Shown: positions 17,004-26,572 of the stretch, in pieces
Layout: every line of letters begins with the position of its first letter
Position numbering within the stretch: the stretch's first letter is position 1
Source: Persicobacter sp. CCB-QB2
GTDB lineage: Bacteria; Bacteroidota; Bacteroidia; Cytophagales; Cyclobacteriaceae
Length of the DNA: 64,000 nucleotides
Direction of reading: 5' to 3'
Assembly: GCF_001274635.1 (NCBI RefSeq)
Contig: NZ_LBGV01000001.1
Coordinates: forward strand, 3,348,001-3,412,000
The notes under the pieces: model-generated
The model's database searches: none
Seen by the model: only the letters and a program-made list of their open reading frames with translations
Told to the model about the DNA's origin: nothing
Made by a program: the position numbers and the translations under genes

Positions 17004-17699
17004 ATGAGAATTGATATTATCACCGTGCTGCCGGAATTGATCGAAAGTCCGTTGAGTCATTCGATCCTGAAACGTGCACAGGACAAAGGTCTGATCACCG
17101 TGGAGGTACATAATCTTCGCGAATTCTCTACCAATAAGTATCGCCAGATAGATGATTATACATTTGGAGGTGGTGCCGGAATGGTGATGATGATTGAGCC
17201 GATTGCCAAATGCATCGATTCATTGAAAGCAGAGCGCGATTACGATGAGGTCATTTACATGAGTCCGGATGGGGAGCGATTTGAGCAAAGCATTGCCAAT
17301 GAGCTTGCGCTGAAAGGCGGCAACCTGATTATTCTTTGTGGGCATTATAAAGGTGTGGACGAGAGGGTGCGGGAGCACTACATTACGCGGGAGATCAGCA
17401 TTGGCGACTATGTGTTGTCCGGTGGAGAGCTTGGTGCGGCAGTAGTGACGGACGCGGTAGCCCGATTGATCCCGGGAGTGTTAGGGGATGAAACTTCAGC
17501 ACTTACTGATTCCTTTCAGGATGGTTTAGTCGCCCCTCCTGTTTATACCCGACCAAAGGAATACAATGGTTGGGAAGTGCCCAAAGTATTACTTTCCGGA
17601 GACCACAGCAAGATTGAGGCCTGGCGTTTTGAGCAATCCGTAAAGCGTACACAAGAGCGTCGCCCGGAATTACTCAAGGATGCTGATTCTAAAAATTAA
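17004..17699 (+). CDS. trmD: tRNA (guanine-N1)-methyltransferase TrmD
   Basis: 231 residues, full length. The SPOUT knot and S-adenosylmethionine site are plain: [12 protein letters not shown] at the start, [14 protein letters not shown] (residues about 50-63), [16 protein letters not shown], and [15 protein letters not shown]. The catalytic Asp is in the following interdomain segment. It makes m1G37 in tRNAs that read CNN codons and some others, preventing +1 frameshifting. Third gene of the rpsP operon. The last gene, rplS, is separated by a 75-base spacer with two hairpins. Confidence 0.97.
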   Translation: MRIDIITVLPELIESPLSHSILKRAQDKGLITVEVHNLREFSTNKYRQIDDYTFGGGAGMVMMIEPIAKCIDSLKAERDYDEVIYMSPDGERFEQSIANELALKGGNLIILCGHYKGVDERVREHYITREISIGDYVLSGGELGAAVVTDAVARLIPGVLGDETSALTDSFQDGLVAPPVYTRPKEYNGWEVPKVLLSGDHSKIEAWRFEQSVKRTQERRPELLKDADSKN

Positions 17700-17700
17700 A

Positions 17701-17759
17701 GAGCGGATCAGCCGCTCCTTTGAATTAAAATTATTCAACATGGTGCCCTGCGAGGGCAC
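17701..17759 (+). promoter_or_regulatory. Two hairpins between trmD and rplS
   Basis: GAGCGG (17701-17706) pairs with CCGCTC (17712-17717), and GTGCCCT (17743-17749) pairs with AGGGCAC (17753-17759) over a GCG triloop. Neither is followed by a T run, so they look less like a terminator than like an RNA processing site or an L19 feedback leader. This is inference from position only. Confidence 0.45.
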
Positions 17760-17774
17760 GATAAGATTACAATA

Positions 17775-18134
17775 ATGAGCGATTTAATTAAATTCGTAGA
17801 AGCTGAGAGCAATGAGCGCCGTGCAGCGCTTCCTAAGTTCAAAGCCGGTGATACTGTAAATGTACACTGTAAAATTAAAGAGGGTAACAAAGAGCGTATC
17901 CAGCAGTACCAAGGAACTGTAATGCAGATCCGTAATGCAGGTTCTAACGGTGAAACTTTCACTGTTCGTAAGATCTCTTCTGGTATCGCTGTAGAGCGTA
18001 TCTTCCCAATGCTTTCTCCAAACATCGATAAAATCGAGGTTGTTCGTTTGGGTAAAGTACGTCGTGCACGTTTGTTCTACCTACGTGGTCGTCAAGGAAA
18101 AGCTGCTCGTATCAAAGAGCGTCGCGCGAAATAA
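17775..18134 (+). CDS. rplS: 50S ribosomal protein L19
   Basis: 119 residues. Hallmarks: [54 protein letters not shown] and the basic end [21 protein letters not shown]19 sits at the 30S-50S interface. Last gene of the rpsP-rimM-trmD-rplS operon; a strong terminator follows within 35 bases. Confidence 0.97.
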   Translation: MSDLIKFVEAESNERRAALPKFKAGDTVNVHCKIKEGNKERIQQYQGTVMQIRNAGSNGETFTVRKISSGIAVERIFPMLSPNIDKIEVVRLGKVRRARLFYLRGRQGKAARIKERRAK

Positions 18135-18168
18135 AATTTTCGGATTCTTTTCGGGAATTAAAAATACG

Positions 18169-18198
18169 AAGCCGGCATCCTCAGGGTGCCGGCTTTTC
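18169..18198 (+). terminator. Rho-independent terminator of the rpsP operon
   Basis: AAGCCGGCA and TGCCGGCTT arms (with CC/GG extension around a short loop), followed by TTTT. It lies 34 bases past the rplS stop. Confidence 0.85.
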
Positions 18199-18221
18199 GT
18201 GTTTTATTACTATTTTTTAGC

Positions 18222-18722
18222 ATGATCATTTTTGAAACCTCCCGCCTGCAAGTCAGGTCCCTCAGCCACACTGATATTGTTGATTTATTATCAATCTATC
18301 AGCAAAAAAAGAATATGCGCTACATTCAATCCGGCCGTACCGACTGGACCAATACGGAATTGAAAACAAAGGTGGAGCGCTGTAATCAGGGTGAAAACGG
18401 AGGACTCTATGGAATTTTTTTAATTGAAAATCAGCAGCTGATTGGTGAGGTTGGCTTGTTTGACTCTTTTCAGGATGCTACACATTTGGAGATGGGGTAT
18501 ATATTGGATCATCTTCATTGGCAAAAAGGATTGGGTTATGAGCTGGTGAAAGCACTGATGAATCATGCTTTTTCAAAACTGAAGGTCAAGCAATTATCAG
18601 CCCGGATGTATGCCGAAAATCAAGGTTCCATAAAGTTGGCGGAGAAGTTGGGGATGGAAGAATATCAAAAAGGGACCACTCCGGAGGGCAGGGAGTTTAG
18701 GTGGTTTGTTGCTACTAATTGA
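18222..18722 (+). CDS. GNAT-family N-acetyltransferase (RimJ/RimL type)
   Basis: 166 residues from the ATG at 18222 (FETSRLQVRSL follows, the usual start of this subgroup). The longer frame from 18186 begins inside the terminator and is rejected. The acetyl-CoA binding motif region reads LEMGYILDHLHWQKGLGYELVKALMNHAF (about residues 88-116, split here as one helix-loop), and the late AENQGSIKLAEKLGME matches motif B of Acetyltransf_3 proteins. It should acetylate an amino group of a protein or small molecule; the substrate is unknown. Stands alone between the L19 terminator and the toxin-antitoxin pair. Confidence 0.8.
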   Translation: MIIFETSRLQVRSLSHTDIVDLLSIYQQKKNMRYIQSGRTDWTNTELKTKVERCNQGENGGLYGIFLIENQQLIGEVGLFDSFQDATHLEMGYILDHLHWQKGLGYELVKALMNHAFSKLKVKQLSARMYAENQGSIKLAEKLGMEEYQKGTTPEGREFRWFVATN

Positions 18723-18792
18723 TTGGTAATCAGTAACTATTTTTGGTATTTTCAAGTTAGTAGTATAAAATCATACTTTAGGAAGCACAATA

Positions 18793-19002
18793 ATGGAAGA
18801 GTTAAAGGTAAAAAAGGCAGTAACCCTCGATGCAGAGGTCATTGCCTATGTTGAGGAATATGCGAAAAGTCACCATTTAAAATTTTCCACGGCTATGAAT
18901 CAAATTTTACATAGAAGTAAAGAAGTGGACCGTCAGTTGAAAATGAAAGAACAGGAAGAAATGATCGATAAGCATTTGGAAATGTTTAAGCGCTTATCTT
19001 AA
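18793..19002 (+). CDS. Putative antitoxin of a Doc-type toxin-antitoxin pair
   Basis: 69 residues. A short N-terminal strand (KKAVTLDAEVIAYVEEYAKSH) followed by a helix and a Lys/Glu-rich C-terminal helix (REVDRQLKMKEQEE-like). This is the shape of ribbon-helix-helix antitoxins, in which the strand pairs in a dimer and the tail wraps the toxin. The identification leans on position: the downstream reading frames encode a Doc/Fic toxin starting 66 bases later. It would bind and silence the toxin and repress its own promoter. No other function is suggested by the sequence. Confidence 0.55.
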   Translation: MEELKVKKAVTLDAEVIAYVEEYAKSHHLKFSTAMNQILHRSKEVDRQLKMKEQEEMIDKHLEMFKRLS

Positions 19003-19068
19003 TGGAACTACGAAGTACCTGATGATCATATGGGTAAAGCTACCCTCCTAACCTTACCCTATTTTTCA

Positions 19069-19456
19069 ATGAATTATCCTGGCAAAGAGGAAATACTTCA
19101 TTTCCATAAAATCCGGATTGATAAATCCGGAGGGAGTCATGGGATTATTGATATCGGGAAGATGGATAAATTTTTTTTTTGCACTGGAAGTTATTTATTA
19201 TCCTGATTTTTTCGATAAGGCTGCCTATTTGTTGTTTGCCATCAATTCTAATCACCCATTTCAGGATGGAAACAAACGGATCAGTATAGTGAGCTTCACC
19301 TATTTTGCCCTAATCAATAACGTTCCGAATGAACTGGTGGATGAATTTACAGGGAAGTGGGCGGAAGAATTAGCGCTTGATTTAGCCTCAGGGAAATATC
19401 AAATGGAAGCCCTCATCGAATTTCTTAAAGACAAATTAGGGCACTGGCGAGCATGA
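19069..19456 (+). pseudogene. Doc/Fic-type toxin gene, frameshifted at a T10 run
   Basis: From the ATG at 19069 the frame reads MNYPGKEEILHFHKIRIDKS, then GGSHGIIDIGKMDK, the usual Doc N-terminus with its conserved SGGSHG. It then enters ten T (19171-19180) and goes out of frame. The frame one base on continues FALEVIYYPDFFDKAAYLLF and the Fic active-site motif NSNHPFQDGNKRISI (His, Asp, Gly, Asn, Lys, Arg all present) to a stop at 19454-19456. Nine T would restore a 128-residue protein. Doc enzymes phosphorylate EF-Tu and stop translation. Breakage would disarm the toxin while its antitoxin is kept; alternatively the run is variable or misread. Confidence 0.75.
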
Positions 19457-19467
19457 AATGCCTGAAA

Positions 19468-19857
19468 CTACCCTAGGCTTAATAAACAGCATACTCCTAT
19501 AATGATCCAAAATATCCATTGAAACATTTTCAACAGGCCGTTTTCAATCGGACTGTTGATGGCGATGGGAATTTGAACCATAGCAAAGGACAAAAAACAA
19601 ATGCCTATGAGGAGTGTAACATCTTCTGTACTTCGAAAAACAAAGGCATAATCAAAAGCAAATCCCCAAAGCAGTACCGCCGATATAAGCATCCAGACGG
19701 ACATATAATGAAACAGGCTGTGCATGACCTTTCTAGGAATTATTCCAACATCCTGGCTCTCCAAAACAGGTTTTAAGAAATCCTTATTTCCAATGGTAAA
19801 GTGCCCGGCACAAGCCATGCTACAGACTATTGCGGCGATTAAAAGCAGAAAATTCAT
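19468..19857 (-). CDS. Small integral membrane protein, four predicted helices
   Basis: 129 residues with no family that I can name. Hydrophobic segments lie near 2-18, 50-68, 78-98 and 108-126. Between the first two is a conserved-looking loop AGHFTIGNKDFLKPVLES and PRKVMHSLFHYMSVWM. His and Trp residues in the second helix are notable. Encoded convergent to the toxin gene (12 bases apart) and 45 bases after the exonuclease gene on the same strand, so it may share that transcript. Confidence 0.6.
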   Translation of the reverse strand: MNFLLLIAAIVCSMACAGHFTIGNKDFLKPVLESQDVGIIPRKVMHSLFHYMSVWMLISAVLLWGFAFDYAFVFRSTEDVTLLIGICFLSFAMVQIPIAINSPIENGLLKMFQWIFWIIIGVCCLLSLG

Positions 19858-19901
19858 TGTTATTAGAATAGTATATCCTTTTAACCATTTTCCGCATGAT
19901 G

Positions 19902-20498
19902 TTACTCTGAAAGCGTCACTTTTTTAGCGATATCAAAACATGCCTGAAAGCAAGCCAAGGTCAGTTCGCTATCTTCCAGGGCGTTGTGCTCCTCTCCTTC
20001 CCTTTTCAGCCCGAAGTATTCTGCGATATGGTTGAGTCCACGCCTTTTGGGCACCTCTTTGCCATTGTTTTCCAAAATCATAAAAGCAAAAGTGCTGATG
20101 CTTAGCAGGTCAACAATTTTAAAGGAAAATGGCCATTTCATATTTTCCCGATAGTAAGCCTCACGCAGAAAGTTAATGTCGTTCATGACCCCTTGTCCGG
20201 CCAGGATAATATCACGCAGCTGATTGGTATTGTCACGATTAAGTTGCTCCATAATCCAATCCTCCATTTTCTCCAACACTTCGTACATGGCCGGAGCATC
20301 CATCAGATCATATTTGGAAAGCCCGTGGATCTCTTCTGATTTGGCCGAAATAGTGTTGATATTCTCTGGACAAACATTCGAGGAGAATTTGCTGATTTCC
20401 TTCCATTGGTCGTCCACCAAAACGGCCCCTACCTGAATAATATCGTGGATTTCCGGATCCGGACCACTCATCTCCAGATCAAAAACTAAATATGGCAT
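19902..20498 (-). CDS. DEDDh 3'-5' exonuclease (PolC epsilon/RNase T-like)
   Basis: 198 residues. The three exonuclease motifs are visible: Exo I VFDLEMSGPDPEIHDIIQVGAV (Asp and Glu at residues 6 and 8), Exo II around ILAGQGVMNDINFLREAY with its Asp, and Exo III EEHNALEDSELTLACF with the DEDDh-type His and Asp. This is a stand-alone proofreading-type exonuclease domain as in many Bacteroidota; the nucleic acid substrate is not known. It is longer than a minimal domain because of an inserted segment near 75-95. Start at ATG 20498. Confidence 0.82.
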   Translation of the reverse strand: MPYLVFDLEMSGPDPEIHDIIQVGAVLVDDQWKEISKFSSNVCPENINTISAKSEEIHGLSKYDLMDAPAMYEVLEKMEDWIMEQLNRDNTNQLRDIILAGQGVMNDINFLREAYYRENMKWPFSFKIVDLLSISTFAFMILENNGKEVPKRRGLNHIAEYFGLKREGEEHNALEDSELTLACFQACFDIAKKVTLSE

Positions 20499-20553
20499 AA
20501 TTGAAAAAATGTTTGCGGTAAATATAAAGGTTTGTAGGAGTCTGCAAAAAGAA

Positions 20554-20583
20554 AAGGCGCATTCCCTTATCAGAATGCGCCTT
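20554..20583 (-). terminator. Rho-independent terminator after glmS
   Basis: AAGGCGCATTC (20554-20564) pairs perfectly with GAATGCGCCTT (20573-20583). On the minus strand TTTTCTTTTTG follows, 24 bases past the glmS stop. Confidence 0.9.
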
Positions 20584-20606
20584 AAAAATTGATCTATGGT
20601 AATTTT

Positions 20607-22441
20607 TTACTCTACAGTCACCGACTTCGCTAAATTTCGTGGCTGATCCACATTACAACCTCTCATTACGGCAATGTGGTAAGACAATAGCTGCAATGGA
20701 ATGGTCGCAACAAGTGGCATGAAGGCTTCATGCGTGTTCGGCACCTCAATCACGTGATCCACCATTTTAGGAATTAGTACATCTCCTTCGGAAACAATGG
20801 CGATCACTTTCCCTTTACGGGCTTTTACCTCCTGAATATTGGAAACTACCTTATCGTAAGAGCCATCACGGGTAGCAATGAAACATACCGGCATTTCTTC
20901 ATCAATTAAAGCAATCGGTCCGTGTTTCATTTCTGCCGCCGGATACCCCTCTGCGTGTATATAAGAAATCTCTTTCAATTTCAAGGCGCCTTCCAATGCC
21001 ACCGGGAAGTTATATCCACGACCCAGATAAAGGAAGTTTTTGGCATCCTGATAAAGCTCAGAAATTCCGCGAATCTGCTCTTCGGACTTCAAAGCCTCTT
21101 CTACTTTTGCTGGAATTTGTTCCAGGTGCGCCAGCATTTCTCTGAAGCGGGTTTCGGAAATTGTTCCCTTTTGTTGCGCTACCTTCAGCGCAATCATAGA
21201 TAATACTGAAAGCTGGGCAGTAAAGGCTTTGGTAGAGGCTACTCCAATTTCAGGCCCGGCGTGGGTGTAAACTCCTGCATCAGAGATACGCGCAATTGAA
21301 GAACCAACTACATTACAAACCCCTAATACGGTCGCTCCTCTGGACTTTGCTAATTCCATGGCAGCCAGCGTATCGGCAGTTTCACCGGATTGAGAAATAG
21401 CAATTAAAATATCGCCTTCGTGGATAACCGGGTTTCTGTAACGGAACTCAGAAGCATATTCCACTTCAACCGGAATACGACAGAATTCCTCGAAAATGTA
21501 TTCAGCAACCAAGCCCGCATGCCAGGAAGTACCACAGGCAGCAATGATGATACGATCCGCCTGGCGCAATTTGCTTAGATAATCGCTGATTCCGCCCAAG
21601 GTCAGTTGCCCTTCGCTTGCATTTAATCGTCCTCTCAAACAGTCATTGATGGACCTTGGTTGCTCATTAATTTCTTTGAGCATAAAGTGATCATAGCCAC
21701 CTTTTTCAATAGCCTCCAACTCCAAATCCAAGAGGGTGATTTCCGGAGTGGAAACAACATCATCTGTATTTTTTATATGCAATTCGTTGCCACGAATTAC
21801 CGCAATTTCATTGTCATTCAGATAAACCACTTCATTGGTGTATTCCACAATTGGAGTCGCATCTGAAGCCAGGAAGAATTCATTTTTTCCCAAACCAATC
21901 ACCAATGGGCTTCCTTTTCTTGCTGCGATCATCAAATCCGGATCGTTTTTGGAAATGATCGCAATGGCGTAGGCTCCCACGACACGTTTCAACGCCAATC
22001 GAACCGCTTCTACCAAGTCTACATTGTTAGACTGTTGGATGTATTCGATGAAATGAATCAGGACCTCAGTATCCGTTTCAGAAGTAAACTTGTGGCCATG
22101 CGCCACTAATTCTTTCTTGACGGAGGCATAATTCTCAATGATACCATTATGAATAATGGCCAAATCTTTCGTTTGAGAATAGTGCGGGTGCGCGTTGACA
22201 TCGTTTGGCTCTCCATGCGTGGCCCAACGGGTATGCCCGATTCCAATGGTAGATTGAGTGTTTTGATCGGCGATATGCGCCTGTAATTCGGCTACTTTGC
22301 CTTTTTTCTTATAAATGGATAATTCGGGGTTAATAAGGCAATTCCGGCACTGTCATATCCACGGTATTCTAAGCGTTGAAGGCCTTTAATGATGATTTCC
22401 TCGGCCTGTCGGTGTCCTTTATAAGCAACAATTCCACACAT
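20607..22441 (-). CDS. glmS: Glucosamine-6-phosphate synthase GlmS, with a one-base frameshift
   Basis: Glutamine:fructose-6-phosphate amidotransferase, the entry to UDP-GlcNAc for peptidoglycan. The true start is ATG 22439-22441 ([17 protein letters not shown]), giving Cys as the nucleophile. This frame runs [13 protein letters not shown] and then stops at a TAG. The rest continues one frame over ([18 protein letters not shown], then [20 protein letters not shown]) to 20607. Adding one G to the GG at 22337-22338 (plus strand) restores a normal protein of about 611 residues. The C-terminal half has the two SIS domains ([37 protein letters not shown]) and ends NLAKSVTVE. Loss of glmS would normally be harmful, so a sequence error is likely. 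No glmS ribozyme-like element was found upstream. Confidence 0.93.
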
Positions 22442-22871
22442 AATTGGAAAAAGGTTTATCTAATTTTGATGGTTTTTATTTCAAAAATTTTCCTGAAGTA
22501 AGCCATTTGTACTTGAATATCAAAAAAATGGCCATTACCGGATTTTATGCCCTAATGAGATTAAATAATTTTCTTTACTTATTTAGGTAACAGCGCATTG
22601 GTGTATACGGTTTTCGAAAAGAGTTGAATTTATTCAAGCAGAATATTATCTAAAAATGGAAGATAAAAATAGAAATAGGGTGAATTTGGAAGGGGGAATT
22701 AAAGTGGAGGAAAGTTAAATTTGAAGGAAAAGTATTTTTCATCAAAAATTAAAATTTCTATTTCATCTTGGTAAAATCAATTTTTTCTTCGCTAAAAAGT
22801 CTGATTTTAGGGATTGATTTTTTATTCCTGAGAAATTGTAGAAATTCGTTTTTCTCAAGATCAATATTCAT
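22442..22871. other. Intergenic region between glmS and radA
   Basis: 430 AT-rich bases between divergent genes; it must hold both promoters. No open frame, hairpin or repeat that I can support. Confidence 0.5.
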
Positions 22872-24265
22872 ATGGCAAAGGCAAAAGTTAAAACGGCGTA
22901 TTTCTGTTCAAATTGTGGTTATGAGGCACCCAAGTGGCTGGGAAAATGTCCGTCCTGCCAGCAATGGAATACTTTTGCAGAGGAAGTAATTGAGAAAACG
23001 ACAAAATCTAGATTTGCCAGTGGAGATGCGGTAGCAGCCGGAAGTTCTTTTCGAAAGACAGCTCAGAAAGCGGTAACGCTGAAAGATATTCAGGTACAAC
23101 AAGAAAAGCGTTTTGATGCGCAGGATACCGAATTGAACCGCGTACTTGGAGGAGGCATTGTGCCGGGCTCTTTGGTGCTAATCGGAGGGGAGCCCGGGAT
23201 AGGAAAGTCTACTTTGATGTTGCAGGTGGCCTTGAAATTAATTGCACTAAAAGTACTGTATGTTTCGGGGAAGAGAGTGCGCAGCAGATTAAGATGCGTG
23301 CGGATCGCCTGCACAATAAGAACAATAACCTGTTTGTGTTGACCGAGACTGATTTGGACAAAGTGTTTAATCAGGTGAAGGAAATTCAGCCAGAAGTATT
23401 GGTGATTGATTCGATTCAAACCCTGGGATCCTCGCTTATTGATTCTGCACCCGGAAGTATTTCTCAGGTGAAGGATTGTACGGGAGAGTTGATGCGTTTT
23501 GCCAAAGAAACCAATACTCCCACTTTTATTATTGGCCATATTAATAAGGATGGGAATATTGCCGGCCCGAAGGTTTTGGAGCATATGGTGGATACGGTTT
23601 TGCAATTTGAAGGAGATCGCCATTTGAGTTACCGGATTTTACGGACGATTAAAAACCGTTTTGGATCCACCAGTGAACTGGGCATCTATGAAATGCGAAA
23701 TGATGGGTTAAGAGAGGTGAATAACCCCTCAGAGGTATTGATTTCCCAAAGAGAGGAAGAATTAAGCGGAGTAGCCATCGGTGCAACCCTGGAAGGAAAT
23801 CGCCCATTACTGATCGAGACTCAAGCTTTGGCGAGTCCGTCAACCTATGGAACGCCACAAAGAGCGACCACCGGATTTGACAATAAGCGTCTGCAGATGT
23901 TGATTGCCGTACTGGAAAAAAGAGGTGGCTACCGATTGAGTATGCGTGATGTGTTTTTAAATATTGCGGGAGGGGTGAAAGTGCAGGATCCCGCATTGGA
24001 TTTAGCGGTGGCTGCTTCTATGGTTTCTTCTTTTGAAGAAATAGCCATTCCGCCACACATTTGTTTTGCGGCGGAGATTGGCCTGGGAGGAGAAATCAGG
24101 GCTGTAACACATGTGGAATCCAGAATCGCGGAGGCGGAAAAAATGGGCTTCTCTACTATTTATGTCTCGAAGTTTGGATTGAAAGGCATTGATTTCAAAA
24201 AGTACGGCATTCAGATCAGGGCATTTGGCAAGCTGGAGGATATTTTTCAGGATCTTTTCCAATAA
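22872..24265 (+). CDS. radA: DNA repair protein RadA, with a one-base frameshift
   Basis: RecA-like branch-migration protein. The first frame has the N-terminal zinc finger (CSNCGYEAPKWLGKCPSC, residues 12-29) and Walker A GGEPGIGKST (about 106-115), then goes out of frame at KVLYVSG. The second frame continues at once with ESAQQIKMRADRLHNKNN and runs to 24265 with the RadA KNRFGSTSELGIYEM motif and the Lon-like C-terminal domain (LNIAGGVKVQDPALDLAVA, HVESRIAEAEKMG). The join needs one more G in the GGGG at 23267-23270, giving GEES. The repaired protein has about 464 residues, normal for RadA. Role in the family: processing of recombination intermediates. Confidence 0.92.
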
Positions 24266-24341
24266 ACGGCTGCAATAATTTTTACCTCAGAACACACTTT
24301 TTGAGAAAGATCAGTTATATGGTCAAACAAATTTGTGTTCT

Positions 24342-24725
24342 ATGGAAAATTATGAAAATGCAGCCGGATCGGGTTTAGTGATGATCGTCTACTTTGCGTT
24401 GATTGTGATTCAAATTGTCGCTTTGTGGAAAATATTTGAAAAAGCGGGACAGGAAGGTTGGAAGGCGATTATTCCCATTTATAATATCATCATTTTATTG
24501 GAAATCATCGGAAAGCCCTGGTGGTGGTTGTTATTGTTATTTTTACCCATTATCAATATTTTCATTTATGTGATGATGTGCCATTTAACCTCGCAATCCT
24601 ATGGAAAGGGCATTGGATTTACCCTCGGGCTGATATTCCTGTCTCCCATTTTTTATCTGATATTAGGTTTGGACAGTAGCATCAGATATATGGGGCCAGC
24701 GGGGGCAACTGCGCAAACATTTTAG
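24342..24725 (+). CDS. DUF5684-like small membrane protein
   Basis: 127 residues from the ATG at 24342 (MENYENAAGSG); a start at 24333 adds three residues and is less natural. Three to four hydrophobic segments. The stretch IFEKAGQEGWKAIIPIYNII followed by GKPWWWLLLLFLPIINIF is the recognisable pattern of a common bacterial membrane family annotated as DUF5684, often found beside signal peptidase I or phage-shock genes. No such neighbour here. Function unknown. A strong terminator follows. Confidence 0.7.
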   Translation: MENYENAAGSGLVMIVYFALIVIQIVALWKIFEKAGQEGWKAIIPIYNIIILLEIIGKPWWWLLLLFLPIINIFIYVMMCHLTSQSYGKGIGFTLGLIFLSPIFYLILGLDSSIRYMGPAGATAQTF

Positions 24726-24750
24726 TGCGGTGATTATCTTCAAAGAGATT

Positions 24751-24787
24751 AATGCTAAATGAGGAAGAATCATTTAGCATTTTTTTT
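24751..24787 (+). terminator. Rho-independent terminator after the DUF5684-like gene
   Basis: AATGCTAAATGA (24751-24762) pairs with TCATTTAGCATT (24770-24781) over a 7-base loop, then a T run to 24787. Confidence 0.92.
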
Positions 24788-24851
24788 AGATTTGTTTGTT
24801 AAAGAAGCGAAGGAAAACGCTTTTCCCTTTTGTATGAATTAATTAAAGCAA

Positions 24852-25586
24852 ATGTCCATCTTCACCACTTTTTCAAAATCCTGCCTTGGACTGATCCTGA
24901 TCCTGTTTTTGTTTTTTTCGACCTCCTCAGCTTATAGTCAAGGACGGCTGTACTATTCCCAAACGGAGCTCGAGATGATTTTTTCCTATGCGGATTTGAG
25001 CAATGAGGGTCAAAGCAGTAGCGACAGTCCAGTCAGGTGGTCTCCGGTGTTGAATATTCATACCCATTATCACTTTGATTTCAATCGCCATTTTGGATTG
25101 TTTACCGGTTTGGGCGTGAAAAATATGGGCTTTATCGCCAGCTATCCGGACATTAAACAAAGGAGAAAGCACCGAACCTATAATTTAGAAATTCCGATAG
25201 CCTTGAAGTTAGGGCGATTGAATAAATGGCATTTTTATGGGGGCTATTCATTTGAAGTGCCCATTCATTATAAGGAGAAGTTGTTTTTGAATGGCGAAAA
25301 GGAAAGCGTTCGTCGTCATTGGTTTTCCGATCGTGCTCCTAGACTGATGCATGGTCTTTTTGCAGGAGTAGTTTTCCCATCGGGAACGCATTTGAAGGTG
25401 CAGTATTATTTGAATAATTTTCTGAACAAAGATTTTGAGACAGTGGATTTAGATGGTAATATTTTGAGACCATATGAAGGAATAAGTGCCAATGTTTGGG
25501 CGATCAGCCTTAATTTTCCTCTTACCAAAAACAATAAATTCTATTACCAAAAGCCCCCCACCTATCAGGCGAGTTTGAATTATTAA
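24852..25586 (+). CDS. Predicted outer-membrane beta-barrel protein
   Basis: 244 residues with a signal peptide ending in SSAYSQ (about residue 30). The mature part alternates polar and aromatic residues in strand-like stretches (HFGLFTGLGVKNMGFIA, WHFYGGYSFEVPIHY, SGTHLKVQYYLNNFLN) and ends in YQASLNY. This is the pattern of small Bacteroidota barrels of the PorT/OMP_b-brl type. No enzymatic motif. Monocistronic; a bidirectional terminator separates it from the convergent, also barrel-type, gene at 25642-26226. Confidence 0.65.
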   Translation: MSIFTTFSKSCLGLILILFLFFSTSSAYSQGRLYYSQTELEMIFSYADLSNEGQSSSDSPVRWSPVLNIHTHYHFDFNRHFGLFTGLGVKNMGFIASYPDIKQRRKHRTYNLEIPIALKLGRLNKWHFYGGYSFEVPIHYKEKLFLNGEKESVRRHWFSDRAPRLMHGLFAGVVFPSGTHLKVQYYLNNFLNKDFETVDLDGNILRPYEGISANVWAISLNFPLTKNNKFYYQKPPTYQASLNY

Positions 25587-25588
25587 AA

Positions 25589-25620
25589 AAAACGGAGCCC
25601 CATCATGGAGCCCCGTTTTT
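25589..25620. terminator. Bidirectional terminator between two outer-membrane protein genes
   Basis: AACGG (25591-25595) and CCGTT (25613-25617) close an imperfect stem whose inner part is CCAT-CATGG-like, flanked by A7 on the left and T5 on the right. Confidence 0.7.
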
Positions 25621-25641
25621 GACTGGGAAGTGGGGGTGACC

Positions 25642-26226
25642 CTATATCCGAACACCCAGCGTGATGTTAAAAGATCTGTTTTGAAAAGAACTGTTGGAGA
25701 AGGCCTGGTCTACTTTGAAATTATCTGAAAGCCCCCAGCCATAATCAGCATCCAGGGTAAAGAACAGGATATCTACCCCCAAGCCTGCCTTTACGGCCCA
25801 TTGAGTGGACTCCGTGTCGAATACATCAGTGAAATTGTTTCCATTTGTTTTATATCCAAAACCTATCTGAGGGCCTGCATAAGCTCGGAATTTAAACATA
25901 TCTGCATTGATGAACTGATATCCTACCATCACCGGCACTTCCCAACCTGTCTGATTGAATGATTCCAGGTCAATATTTGGAGTATTCTGGAGATCATTCC
26001 AGTCTACCTCACTACTGTATTGGGTATAAAAAAGCCCGGGCTGAATAAACCATTTCTCCCCGATGCGAAGACTTGCTCCAAATTTATAACCTGCCTTCGG
26101 GTTGAAAGCATCATTATTTGGTTTAGAAATCGTCACTCCTGCAGCCGGAACCAAGTGTATCTGTGCCTGACTTTGAATTGTGAGAAGGAATAGCAAACCT
26201 GTGAAAATGAAAGGGAATTTTTTCAT
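25642..26226 (-). CDS. Outer-membrane beta-barrel (porin-like, PorT/OmpW type) protein
   Basis: 194 residues from the ATG at 26226 (MKKFPFIFTGLLFLL, signal peptide ending in QSQAQ). The mature protein has strand-like repeats with Gly and aromatic residues: AGVTISKPNNDAFNPKAGY, KFGASLRIGEKWFIQPGLFY, FRAYAGPQIGFGYK, VKAGLGVDILFFTLDADYGW, and the C-terminal NITLGVRI. The pattern is the Bacteroidota outer-membrane beta-barrel family (OMP_b-brl_2). Ligand or role unknown. The start at 26232 would only add two residues. Confidence 0.72.
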   Translation of the reverse strand: MKKFPFIFTGLLFLLTIQSQAQIHLVPAAGVTISKPNNDAFNPKAGYKFGASLRIGEKWFIQPGLFYTQYSSEVDWNDLQNTPNIDLESFNQTGWEVPVMVGYQFINADMFKFRAYAGPQIGFGYKTNGNNFTDVFDTESTQWAVKAGLGVDILFFTLDADYGWGLSDNFKVDQAFSNSSFQNRSFNITLGVRI

Positions 26227-26232
26227 AACCAT

Positions 26233-26572
26233 TAAGTTTTGATGTTTTAATTTTTTCAGGATATTTTGTACTCTTCAAAACTCATGCCGAAAATGTTTAA
26301 CAAATTTATGGTTTAGTTATATGTTGAGCAAAGTGGGCTAATTGTTAATTTGAATCTGAATCCTACATCATTTTTTAAGAGAACCGATTTTGATGGTAGA
26401 AATTCAGTTTGGTCTCTGACTTGTAGGTGTTTGTGTTTTTATTGTATTATTAGGTATTGGGCCTTCATTTATTAGCCCTCTGCAAAATCAATTTTGTATT
26501 AATTCCAGTACAATGCTTTTATTTCACAGGAGGTCGGATTAGTTTCGGTACTTAAGAAAAACAAAAAGCGCA
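26233..26572. other. Intergenic region between barrel protein and acetyltransferase genes
   Basis: 340 AT-rich bases between divergent genes. Presumably promoters for both. TAGTTTCG at about 26540 resembles a -7 box. No gene or strong secondary structure seen. Confidence 0.4.

Noticed and set aside
22442-22600. glmS ribozyme or riboswitch upstream of glmS
   Set aside because: No conserved core or pairing pattern of the glmS ribozyme could be seen; that ribozyme is mainly known from Firmicutes.
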